A DNA stretch of 64,000 nucleotides from Lentzea sp. NEAU-D7. GTDB lineage: Bacteria; Actinomycetota; Actinomycetes; Mycobacteriales; Pseudonocardiaceae. Under the pieces are notes generated by a model. It was not told the DNA's origin. It saw only the letters and a list, made by a program, of their open reading frames with translations, and did not search any database. This document shows positions 17,673-25,005 of this stretch, piece by piece. The stretch's first letter is position 1, and each line of letters begins with the position of its first letter. The stretch spans positions 1 to 64,000 of the forward strand of contig NZ_JAPJDL010000010.1 of the NCBI RefSeq assembly GCF_026242055.1, written 5' to 3'. The position numbers and the translations under genes are program-made.

Positions 17673-18075
17673 GCGGGTTCAGCTCCCGCCGGGCCAGGTC
17701 GAGGGCAGCCCGTGCGGCACCCGCGAGCCGCAGGCCGTGGCGTTCCACTACGACCGGCGGACGGGTGGTGCGTTCCAGGAGAATCCACGGATTCGCTCTT
17801 CGCACATTGCTTCCCGCGAGGACGTGAATGTGCCGGGGAAGAGGAAGAACTGCTCCCTGGCGGACCAGCGCATCGGCTCCCGTGATCACCGAAGAAGGCC
17901 CGGCGAAGGAAAGAACCGCGCGCAGCCGGTCGAGACGAGTGGCGGGCGAAGGCGTGGTCAGAACTACGCCTGGCAGCAGCCGCTGCCAGGAGCCGGCGGG
18001 TGTGCAGAGGCGCAGGACCTCCCGCGAGGAGATCCCGGATTTGCGCAGCTCAGCGGTGGTCGCGATGGGTGCCAT
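17533..18075 (-). CDS. AbiEi antitoxin-like protein, probably C-terminally shortened
   Basis: A 180-aa protein with an N-terminal winged-helix segment (IATTAELRKSGISSREVLRL, then the conserved GSWQRLLPGV) typical of type IV toxin-antitoxin AbiEi-like antitoxins, and a central domain of the DUF559-associated family. Most actinobacterial relatives continue past the RGTALVRQAL helix into an endonuclease-like C-terminal domain. Here translation stops a few residues later (GHLYPG), at the border of the tandem repeat. The start is set at ATG 18075 (MAPIATTAEL). No AbiEii-type nucleotidyltransferase partner is adjacent. Confidence 0.7.
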   Translation of the reverse strand: MAPIATTAELRKSGISSREVLRLCTPAGSWQRLLPGVVLTTPSPATRLDRLRAVLSFAGPSSVITGADALVRQGAVLPLPRHIHVLAGSNVRRANPWILLERTTRPPVVVERHGLRLAGAARAALDLARRELNPRAIAEVLDAVVSARLCTPADLREELRVSSRRGTALVRQALGHLYPG

Positions 18076-18160
18076 GGGTTCATGGTTGCGCAACCGGTGG
18101 TGGTCGAAGTGGGGTGGTGGCAAAGCTGTGGACAACTTCGCCGGGATTCACTCGGACGAG

Positions 18161-19471
18161 TTAGTCGGCGAATCCCGGCTGCCACCGGGCGACGATTTCG
18201 TGCGCGGTGACGTGGGCGTCGAGCTGGCAGAGAATGCCCGTCGCGCCCATTGTCACGCGGTGGATCAGCAGATACTGGGGCGGCAGGTTCAAAGAACGGC
18301 CCGTCTGCGAATCCGGGCTGCGCAGATCGCCCACGCGTTCGGCCTGAGACTGCAGCCAGCGGCGGGTGAAGTGGAAAGACTCGGTGCGCAGCGGCTCCAC
18401 GAACGGCGCCAGGTAGCCGAGGACGTCCTCGCCGTGCAGCTCCATGCCCTCGCGGATGAAGTTCTCGGTGCGCAGCAGTTCGACGAGGTCGGCGGAGCGG
18501 CCGTCGAGGGCCAGCCTGGTCATCAGGCCGAGCGTCTTGGGCAGGCCGTCGGGCAGCCGGGCCACGGCGCCGAAGTCGATCACGCGCAGGCGGCCGTCGT
18601 CGCCCAGCATGAAGTTGCCGGGGTGCGGGTCGGCGTGCAGCAGGCCGGAGCGCGACGGGGCCGAGAAGTGGAACTCGGCGAGGAGCTGGCCCGCCAGGTC
18701 GCGGTCATCGGGCGAGCCCTCGCGGATGATGTGCGACAGGCCCACGCCGGAGGTCCACTCGGTCACCATGACCTTGGGCGCCGAGGCGACGACGCGGGGG
18801 ACCAGCACGTGCGGGTCGTTCTCGAAGGCCTTCGCGAACGTGCGCTGGTTCGCGGCCTCGTCGCGGTAGTCGAGCTCCTCCAGGTACCTGTCGCGCAGCT
18901 CCTCGAGCAGCGGGCGCACGTCGGTGCCGGGCATGATCGCCTGCAGCAGGCGGCTGAACCGCAGCAGCTGCTTCAGGTCGGCGCGCAGGGCCTCGTCGGC
19001 GCCGGGGTACTGCACCTTCACCGCCACGTCGCGGCCGTCGTGCCACACGGCGCGGTGCACCTGGCCGATGGACGCCGAGGCCGCCGGAACGTCGTCGAAC
19101 TCCTGGAAGCGCTTCGTCCAGGACGCGCCCAGCTGTTCGGCGAGCACGCGGTGCGTGGTGCGAGCGGGCATCGGCGGGGCCGCGGTCTGCAGCTTCGTCA
19201 GCGCCTCGCGGTACGGGGCCGCGAGCTCGTCGGGGACCGCCGCCTCGAACACGCTCAGCGCCTGCCCGAACTTCATCGCGCCGCCCTTGAGCTGGCCGAG
19301 CACGGCGAAGACCTGTTCGGCCGTCTTGGCCGTCACCTCGGCGTTGACCTCGTCGGCCGCGCGTCCGGTCAGTCGCTTCCCCCAGCCGCCGACAACCCGG
19401 CCGGCCACCCCGAGCGGGAGGCTCGCCAGCTTGGCGGTGCGCTGCACGGCCTTGCGCGGAATCTCGGTCAC
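18161..19471 (-). CDS. ABC1/AarF/UbiB family atypical kinase
   Basis: A 436-aa UbiB-like protein. The ABC1 hallmark KxGQ motif is in GGAMKFGQALSVF near residue 70. It is followed by AASASIGQVHRAVW (Ala-rich loop), VAVKVQYPG with the nucleotide-binding Lys, and the catalytic HADPHPGNF and VIDFG motifs. Family members are ATPases needed for quinone biosynthesis or lipid handling. The start overlaps the stop of the ThiF-like gene upstream (ATGA), so it is the second gene of an operon. Confidence 0.9.
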   Translation of the reverse strand: MTEIPRKAVQRTAKLASLPLGVAGRVVGGWGKRLTGRAADEVNAEVTAKTAEQVFAVLGQLKGGAMKFGQALSVFEAAVPDELAAPYREALTKLQTAAPPMPARTTHRVLAEQLGASWTKRFQEFDDVPAASASIGQVHRAVWHDGRDVAVKVQYPGADEALRADLKQLLRFSRLLQAIMPGTDVRPLLEELRDRYLEELDYRDEAANQRTFAKAFENDPHVLVPRVVASAPKVMVTEWTSGVGLSHIIREGSPDDRDLAGQLLAEFHFSAPSRSGLLHADPHPGNFMLGDDGRLRVIDFGAVARLPDGLPKTLGLMTRLALDGRSADLVELLRTENFIREGMELHGEDVLGYLAPFVEPLRTESFHFTRRWLQSQAERVGDLRSPDSQTGRSLNLPPQYLLIHRVTMGATGILCQLDAHVTAHEIVARWQPGFAD

Positions 19472-20268
19472 TCGGCCATGTTATGTGCGGAGCACTGACA
19501 GTCCGGGTGCGGATACCAGCTTCGCCTCTCAGCAACACCGGACAGCAGGTCGAGTTCGAGAGTGGCGTTCACCACGGGCGGAGGGACCTGGTCGCGGCCG
19601 CGGACGTAGCTCAGCGACTCCAGGACCTGCGCCACCGCCAGCGCCGCGGTTCCCGACGCGAACAGCACGTCGGTCGAGGCGGGCCGTCCGACGAGCTGGG
19701 CCGCGATGACGGGCCACGCCGGGTCCTGGTCGGTGCGGTGCAGGTCCGCGCAGTTCAGGCACGAAGAACGACCAGGCAGGACCAGCGGCCCCACGATCCC
19801 CACGCCCTCACGCACGCGCACGGCCAGATGCGGCGTCCGGAACGCCATCAGCGTGCCCACGAGGTTCGGATCGGGGACGAGCGTCGCCGCCAGCACGGTC
19901 AGATCGGCGTTGTGGGCGAGCTGGACGCTCGATTCCGCCAGAAGCGAGGTGATGGAGAGTGCGAGGTGCCCGGAACCGTGGACGGCGGCCGTCCCACCCC
20001 TCGCCAGGGGACCGTCGTCGAGCAGACCCGCCTCTTCGAGCGAAGCGAGAACTTCACCCAGCTGGGTGGGGTCTCCACCTCGGCTTTTCAGCCTCTCACC
20101 CAGTTCGCCGACCGTGTACCGGCCGTCGAGGGCGATCAGTTCGTCGACCAGTGCCTCGGGCAGCGAGTCGATCACGACCGCGTGTTTCGGGTCGATGCCG
20201 ACCTGCACGACGCCGGGGGCTCTGCGCACCACGGCCAGTCCGGCACGCACGCGAGGTCTTGTGTCCAC
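19468..20268 (-). CDS. ThiF/cyclodehydratase-like protein
   Basis: A 266-aa protein related to the E1-like (ThiF/Ocin-ThiF) part of thiazole/oxazole cyclodehydratases. It has an N-terminal winged-helix-like region (about residues 30-85), a glycine-rich nucleotide site remnant (VHGSGHLALSITSLLAES near 95), and two metal-ligand pairs (SCLNCADLHR and PHPDCQCSA). The GTG at 20268 is chosen because the frame above it reads as intergenic. No YcaO or precursor peptide is nearby, so bacteriocin synthesis is not supported; homologues are common next to UbiB in actinobacteria. Function is unknown. Confidence 0.7.
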   Translation of the reverse strand: MDTRPRVRAGLAVVRRAPGVVQVGIDPKHAVVIDSLPEALVDELIALDGRYTVGELGERLKSRGGDPTQLGEVLASLEEAGLLDDGPLARGGTAAVHGSGHLALSITSLLAESSVQLAHNADLTVLAATLVPDPNLVGTLMAFRTPHLAVRVREGVGIVGPLVLPGRSSCLNCADLHRTDQDPAWPVIAAQLVGRPASTDVLFASGTAALAVAQVLESLSYVRGRDQVPPPVVNATLELDLLSGVAERRSWYPHPDCQCSAHNMAE

Positions 20269-20313
20269 GACGGCAAGACTGGCAGGGGGCGTGGCCCCCT
20301 GCCAGCGCAAACG

Positions 20314-20469
20314 TCAGACCTTGGCCTTGCCGAGGATCCGCGTCATCTTCGTACCGCACACAGGGCAGGTGCCCTTCGCCATGCGCCGCCCATTGGTCTC
20401 CTCGACGTTGCCGTCGAAGTCGCGCTTCTCGCGACACTTGACGCAGTAGCCGTTGTAGGTGTCGGCCAC
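20314..20469 (-). CDS. DUF5679 zinc-ribbon protein
   Basis: A 51-aa protein with YCVKCREKRDF and CPVCGTKMTRILGKAK, a two-CxxC zinc ribbon typical of DUF5679. GTG start 20469 follows GGGAGGGGCT, a strong binding site. It is upstream of the ThiF-like/UbiB pair and divergent from the YgjP-like peptidase. Function is unknown. Confidence 0.88.
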   Translation of the reverse strand: MADTYNGYCVKCREKRDFDGNVEETNGRRMAKGTCPVCGTKMTRILGKAKV

Positions 20470-20664
20470 AGCCCCTCCCTTGCAGTTGTGAGTGCGGACA
20501 CACTCGGGGACCTTGGCGCGACGGTACCTCCGCAAGCGTGCGAAATCGCGCATGTCGATCCCGCGCGTGTCCAGCCGCCGTTCGGTGGAACTTCACCCGC
20601 CGGGTGCGCGCCTGCCGCCGGTTGGGGGCGGAAATTTGTCGGTGGCGGCGTTTACGGTGACTGC

Positions 20665-21192
20665 ATGGCCGAACCGCGGGTGGAAGTGCGGCGGAGCCCC
20701 CGGCGCCGCCGCATGGTCAGCGCGTACCGGGAGGGCGACACCGTCGTCGTCCTTCTGCCGGCACGGATGACCAAGGGGGAAGAGAAGCACTGGGTGGCGG
20801 AGATGTTGAGCCGCCTCCAGCGCAGTGAGACGCGCAGGAAGTCCCCTGCGCGCACATCGGACGAGGCGCTCATGGCGCGGTGCGCGGAGCTTTCGGCGCG
20901 CTACCTGGACTCGTTGGCGGAGCCGGCGAGCGTGCGCTGGGTGCCGCCCATGCGCACGCGCTGGGCGTCGTGCACGCCGACGGAGGGCACGATCCGCGTG
21001 TCCGAACGGCTGCGCGACGTGCCGCCGTGGGTGCTTGACTACGTGCTGGTGCACGAGCTCGCGCACCTGCTCGTCCCAGGGCACGGCAAGGACTTCTGGG
21101 AGTGGGTCCACCGCTACCCGAAGACCGAGCGGGCCATGGGCTATCTGGAGGGTCTCTCGGCCGCCGCAGGCTTAGGGATCACCGAGGATTGA
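20665..21192 (+). CDS. YgjP-type M48/WLM metallopeptidase
   Basis: A 175-aa YgjP-family protein with zinc motif VLVHELAHLLVPGHGKDFWE near residue 130. The conserved TRWASCTPTEGTIRVSERL block precedes it, as in SprT/WLM-like proteases. The N-terminus is basic ([18 protein letters not shown]). ATG 20665 follows the divergent promoter region; the very long frame upstream is antisense to other genes. A rare TTA leucine codon lies at 21172-21174 near the end. Confidence 0.88.
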   Translation: MAEPRVEVRRSPRRRRMVSAYREGDTVVVLLPARMTKGEEKHWVAEMLSRLQRSETRRKSPARTSDEALMARCAELSARYLDSLAEPASVRWVPPMRTRWASCTPTEGTIRVSERLRDVPPWVLDYVLVHELAHLLVPGHGKDFWEWVHRYPKTERAMGYLEGLSAAAGLGITED

Positions 21193-21202
21193 GGCCTTGA
21201 CG

Positions 21203-21245
21203 ACGTGAAGCGCCCGGCGAGGGTGTGCTCGCCGGGCGCTTCACG
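21203..21245. terminator. Bidirectional terminator
   Basis: Perfect stem of 19 bp (ACGTGAAGCGCCCGGCGAG and complement, loop GGTGTG) between the convergent YgjP-like and DUF2342 genes. Confidence 0.9.
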
Positions 21246-21259
21246 TGTTCGGGTGCTGG

Positions 21260-22573
21260 TCAGGCCTCTTCCGGCTTGTCGGGCTTGCCGCCGTCCTCGG
21301 CCTTGCCCTCGCGCATGGTGCGCTCCAGCTCGGCGATCGGGTCCTCCAGCGCGTTGCGGGTGTTCGTCAGGCGCTCGGCGAACTCCAGCGGGTCGTCGAG
21401 GTCCTCGGCGGTCGGGACGAGCTCGGCGTGCTCCCACACGCTGTCGCGCACCTCGACGCCGTGCTGGTCGCCGATCAGCTTCCACAGGGCCGAGGCGGCC
21501 CGCAGCTTGCGCGGGCGCAGCTCCAGGCCCACGAGCGTCGCGAACGTCTGCTCGGCCGGGCCACCGGAGGCGCGGCGGCGGCGCAGCGTCTCGCGCAGGG
21601 CCGCGGCACCGGGCAGGCGGTCGGAGACGGCGGCGTCGACCACGACGTCCACCCAGCCCTCGACCAGGGCGAGGAGCGTTTCGAGGCGGTTCAGCGCCGC
21701 CTTCTGCTCCGGGGTGGTCTGCGGCTCGAGCAGGCCCGAGCTCATGGCCTCCTCGATGGAGGCGGGGTTCGACGGGTCGATCTGGCCGGCGAGCTGCTCC
21801 AGTGCGGAGGTGTCGACCTTGATGCCCTTGGCGAACTCCTCGACGGTGTCGAGCAGGCGCTGCCGCAGCCACGGCACGTGCGTGAAGAGGCGCTGGTGAG
21901 CGGCCTCGCGGGCGGCCAAGAACACCATGACCTCGGACGCGGGACGCTCCAGGCCCTCGGTGAACTTCTCGATGTTCGCCGGCAGCAGGGCCGCGGTGCC
22001 CTCGGGGCCGAGCGGCAGGCCGACGTCGGTCGAGGTCAGCACCTCGGAACCGAGCTGGGCCAGCGCGTTGCCCAGCTGGGAGCCGAACGCCATGCCACCC
22101 ATCTGGCCGAGCATCGCCAGCAGCGGACCGGCCGCCTGCTTGGCCTCGGCGGGCATCGCCTCGACCCACGCACCGGACATGCGCTGCGCGACCGGGTCGC
22201 ACAGGCGCTGCCAGGTCGGGATCGTGCGCTCGATCCAGTCGCGCGCGGTCCACGCCTGCGTGGTGCGGGTGCCGGCGGGCAGCGACGTGACCGGGTCCAG
22301 CCACATCTCGGCCAGGTGCACGGCGTCGGTGACCGCGCTCGACTGGTCGGCGGCGAACCCGATCGTGGTCGTCGTCGAGGACAGCTGCTGGAACGCGATC
22401 TGCTTGGCGAGGTCGTAGTTCACCGGCCCGCTCGACGAACCCGCGTTGCTCAACATCGAGCCCAGTTGGCTCAGCATGTTGCCCAGCTGGCTGAAGTCGA
22501 ACGGGTTGTCTCCCGGCTTCCCGCTCTTGTCGTCGGGGTCGTGCGGGCTGAACCCGAACGGCACGTCACTCAT
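21260..22573 (-). CDS. Zinc-dependent metalloprotease family protein (DUF2342)
   Basis: A 437-aa actinobacterial protein of the DUF2342/zincin-like family. A Gln/Met-rich N-terminus (SQLGNMLSQLGSML) is followed by a domain with GMAFGSQLGNALAQLG. The helix LAAREAAHQRLFTHVPWL resembles a zincin helix but with REAAH rather than HExxH. The acidic-basic tail (GKAEDGGKPDKPEEA) is disordered. It is divergent from the PDZ/Lon-type protease gene, a common pairing in actinomycetes. Actual proteolysis is not certain. Confidence 0.85.
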   Translation of the reverse strand: MSDVPFGFSPHDPDDKSGKPGDNPFDFSQLGNMLSQLGSMLSNAGSSSGPVNYDLAKQIAFQQLSSTTTTIGFAADQSSAVTDAVHLAEMWLDPVTSLPAGTRTTQAWTARDWIERTIPTWQRLCDPVAQRMSGAWVEAMPAEAKQAAGPLLAMLGQMGGMAFGSQLGNALAQLGSEVLTSTDVGLPLGPEGTAALLPANIEKFTEGLERPASEVMVFLAAREAAHQRLFTHVPWLRQRLLDTVEEFAKGIKVDTSALEQLAGQIDPSNPASIEEAMSSGLLEPQTTPEQKAALNRLETLLALVEGWVDVVVDAAVSDRLPGAAALRETLRRRRASGGPAEQTFATLVGLELRPRKLRAASALWKLIGDQHGVEVRDSVWEHAELVPTAEDLDDPLEFAERLTNTRNALEDPIAELERTMREGKAEDGGKPDKPEEA

Positions 22574-22617
22574 GCCTCTACCGTACGCGGACAGACATGG
22601 TCGTACGCTGTTCAGCC

Positions 22618-23697
22618 GTGAGTGAAACCGTCACGACCGCACCCCCACCCGCGCCCCCGCCGAGGGAACGCGGACTGACCCGCCGGACGTGGACGCTGAT
22701 CGTCAGCTTCCTAGTGGTGGCGGCGCTCGGACTGCTCGGCGGTTTCGCCAGAGTCCCGTACGTCGCGCTGGGCCCCGGCCCGACCTACGACGTGCTCGGC
22801 CAGGTCAAGGACGCCGACGTGGTGTCGGTCGAGGGCCAGGACACCTTCCCCACCAAGGGGACCCTGCGCATGACGACGGTCTCGCTCACCGACGACGTGT
22901 CGCTGTTCGGCGCGCTGGGCCTGTGGTTGTCCGGCCGCTACGCCCTGGCGCCGCGCGAGGAGTTCTTCAAGCCCGGTGAGTCGGAGCAGCAGGTCCAGGA
23001 GAACAACGAGCGCGCGTTCAGCGAGTCGCAGACCGCCGCCGAGGTCGCGGCCCTGAACTACCTCAAGTATCCGGGCATGGTGATCGCGAACCAGGTCACC
23101 AAGGGCAGCCCGGCGGACAACGTCATCCCGCTCGGCGCCCGCATCATCTCGGTCAACGGCAAGCAGGTGCAGAGCGCCGCCGACGTGAGCGGCGCGCTGG
23201 AGAACACCAAGCCCGGCGACCGCATCGAGGTGGCGTTCGAGAAGGACGGCACCTCCCAGTCGACCCAGCTCACGCTCGGCACCCGCGACGACGGCCGCCC
23301 GGCGGGCTTCATCGGCATCTCGCCGGTCGACCGCGCCGATGTGCCGTTCAAGATCAAGATCAGTCTCTCCGACGTGGGCGGCCCCTCGGCCGGCCTGATC
23401 TTCGCGCTGGCGATCGTCGACAAGCTGACGCCGGGCGAGCTCAACGGCGGCAAGGCCATCGCGGGCACCGGCGAGATCACCGGCGACGGCACCGTGAAGC
23501 CCATCGGCGGCATCGCGTTCAAGATGGTCGCCGCGAAGGAAGCGGGCGCGACGGCGTTCCTCGTGCCCGCCGACAACTGCACGGACGCGAAGCAGCAGGC
23601 ACCGCCCGACCTCAAGCTGATCAAGGTCGAGAAACTGACGGACGCCGTGTCGTCGCTGGAGGCGCTCAACGCCGGCAAGGACACGCCGAGCTGCTGA
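22618..23697 (+). CDS. Secreted/anchored PDZ and Lon-type (S16) protease, YlbL-like
   Basis: A 359-aa protein. It has a Pro-rich cytosolic tail, one membrane helix (about residues 30-50), a PDZ domain (about 150-215, VTKGSPADNVIPLGARIISV) and a C-terminal Lon catalytic domain. That domain contains the Ser nucleophile in VGGPSAGLIFALAIVDKL and the Lys of the dyad in GIAFKMVAAKEAGA. The layout matches Bacillus YlbL, an extracytoplasmic protease. The GTG at 22618 directly follows the divergent promoter region shared with the DUF2342 gene. Confidence 0.92.
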   Translation: MSETVTTAPPPAPPPRERGLTRRTWTLIVSFLVVAALGLLGGFARVPYVALGPGPTYDVLGQVKDADVVSVEGQDTFPTKGTLRMTTVSLTDDVSLFGALGLWLSGRYALAPREEFFKPGESEQQVQENNERAFSESQTAAEVAALNYLKYPGMVIANQVTKGSPADNVIPLGARIISVNGKQVQSAADVSGALENTKPGDRIEVAFEKDGTSQSTQLTLGTRDDGRPAGFIGISPVDRADVPFKIKISLSDVGGPSAGLIFALAIVDKLTPGELNGGKAIAGTGEITGDGTVKPIGGIAFKMVAAKEAGATAFLVPADNCTDAKQQAPPDLKLIKVEKLTDAVSSLEALNAGKDTPSC

Positions 23698-23738
23698 CCC
23701 GGCCCGTGGACGGGTGACGCTCACCTGGATCGGCTGAC

Positions 23739-23768
23739 CCGGCCGCGGCCCGCTGTGGCCGCGGCCGG
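23739..23768 (+). terminator. Terminator after the PDZ/Lon protease gene
   Basis: Perfect 12-bp stem CCGGCCGCGGCC with its complement and loop CGCTGT, 41 bp after the stop codon. Confidence 0.75.
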
Positions 23769-23804
23769 TGCATGTCCGGGGGTGGACGCGTTTGGGTGAT
23801 GTCT

Positions 23805-24064
23805 TGAACGGCGTGCCGGAGTGGTCGCCGCGTGTGGACCGGGTGCTTCAGGCCGGTGACCGGTGCGCGCCTCACTGGTCGGCGAGGCTTCGGTCCCGGT
23901 GGTCGTCGGGCCTGGCTTGGGGCCGGAGGTCGACGCGGTGTCTGTCCGACGCCTCGAACGGCGTGCCGCGGAGTGGTCGCCGCCTGTGGGCCGGGTGCTT
24001 CACGCCGGTGACCGGTGTGCGCCTCGCTGGTCGGCGAGGCTTTGGTCCCCAGATGGTCGTCGAC
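23805..24064. repeat. Two direct repeats of about 105 bp, non-coding
   Basis: The block at about 23805-23909 recurs at about 23955-24064 with roughly 90% identity. Shared words include GGCCGGTGACCGGTG-type and CTGGTCGGCGAGGCTT segments. The two are about 150 bp apart. No frame is conserved between copies, so this looks non-coding. It fills most of the 670-bp gap between the PDZ/Lon and PPA1309 genes. Confidence 0.75.
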
Positions 24065-24072
24065 CAGCCGCA

Positions 24073-24152
24073 GTCGTCGACCCGTGCCGCAGTCGTAGGC
24101 CCGCCGCGGTTGTCGACCCGCCGCGGTTGTCGACCCGCCGCGGACGTCGGCG
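24073..24152. repeat. Short degenerate tandem repeats
   Basis: Three to five copies of a word close to CCCGCCGCGGTTGTCGA, period about 17-20 bp, following the 105-bp repeats. From 24153 to 24320 I see nothing else. Confidence 0.65.
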
Positions 24153-24320
24153 CGCGCTTTCGCAGGGGTACCCCTGACCTGGGAACCCCTACATCTCAAC
24201 GTACTCAGAGGGTCCGACAAGATCGGCAACCGCGCGTCGGTCCCGCCGGGGGCGGCCGGGTCGGTGGTGCTTCCGGCGGTCGTCGCTGTCCGCTTGCCGC
24301 GAACATCAGGCCACGACATC

Positions 24321-24348
24321 AACCCCGGCGCGATCGGGCGCCGGGGTT
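24321..24348 (-). terminator. Terminator of the PPA1309 family gene
   Basis: Stem AACCCCGGCGC with its complement and a six-base loop, 23 bp past the stop codon of the minus-strand gene. Confidence 0.7.
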
Positions 24349-24371
24349 GTGCCAGCCTGGAGAGGTGACGA

Positions 24372-24911
24372 CTAGGGCCGCAGCGTGGCGAGCAGGGCGT
24401 CGGTGAGGTTGGGCGCCAGTTCGGGGTGCTCGACGAACTCCTCTGGCACCTCGACCGTCCCGCGCAGCCTCAGCACGCAGGAGACCGAGCCGTCGCGCAG
24501 CACCGCCGCCACCAGGCGCGCCTCGCGGCGGGCGGGGTGTTCGGCGGCGAAGCGGCGGGCCGCCTCGTCGTCCAGGTCGCCGTGGCTCAGCTCGGTCTCG
24601 GCCTCGGGCGGCAGGACGACGATCTCCTGGGCCAGGGCGCACCCGGTGACGGCCGGGGGCCACTCGATGCCCGCGAGCGCGTCGCCCAGGTCGCCCTTCA
24701 GCTCGTCCTGGGCGATCGGGGTCAGCGGGCTCGACTCTGGGTCGAGCTGGTCCCGCAGCTCCGGTTGCTGCTTGAGCAGCTCTGAGGTGGCCACGAGGGC
24801 GAAGAGTTGCGGTGGCTGCTCCCAGCCGCCTGCCGCTACGAACTCCTCAACCTCGCGGGCGACCGTCGGGAGGATGACCGCTGGCGTTTCACTCGCTGAC
24901 ACGCGTGTCAT
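24372..24911 (-). CDS. PPA1309 family protein
   Basis: A 179-aa actinobacterial protein of the PPA1309 family. It has the conserved segments FALVATSELLKQQPEL and DLGDALAGIEWPPAVTGCAL near the middle, and the SCVLRLRG strand near the end. It is soluble, with no catalytic motif. It is divergent from UPF0182, as in many actinomycetes. Function is unknown. Confidence 0.88.
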   Translation of the reverse strand: MTRVSASETPAVILPTVAREVEEFVAAGGWEQPPQLFALVATSELLKQQPELRDQLDPESSPLTPIAQDELKGDLGDALAGIEWPPAVTGCALAQEIVVLPPEAETELSHGDLDDEAARRFAAEHPARREARLVAAVLRDGSVSCVLRLRGTVEVPEEFVEHPELAPNLTDALLATLRP

Positions 24912-25005
24912 CGTAAGACTGCGGACTTCACGGGAACCCAGGGCGTCGTCCGTAGAGTTGGACTAAACGTACGTATCGATTTACCGCGATCCAGGAGCGT
25001 GCCTC

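Noticed and set aside
17828-19498. A 556-codon plus-strand frame over the UbiB region
   Set aside because: It is antisense to the UbiB kinase, whose catalytic motifs are intact; no ribosome binding site or family pattern.
19468-20268. RiPP (azole peptide) biosynthesis cluster
   Set aside because: Only the E1-like protein is present; there is no YcaO, dehydrogenase, transporter or precursor peptide.
23768-24406. Open frames across the 105-bp repeats
   Set aside because: The reading frame is not kept between repeat copies and the product is Arg-rich without homology.
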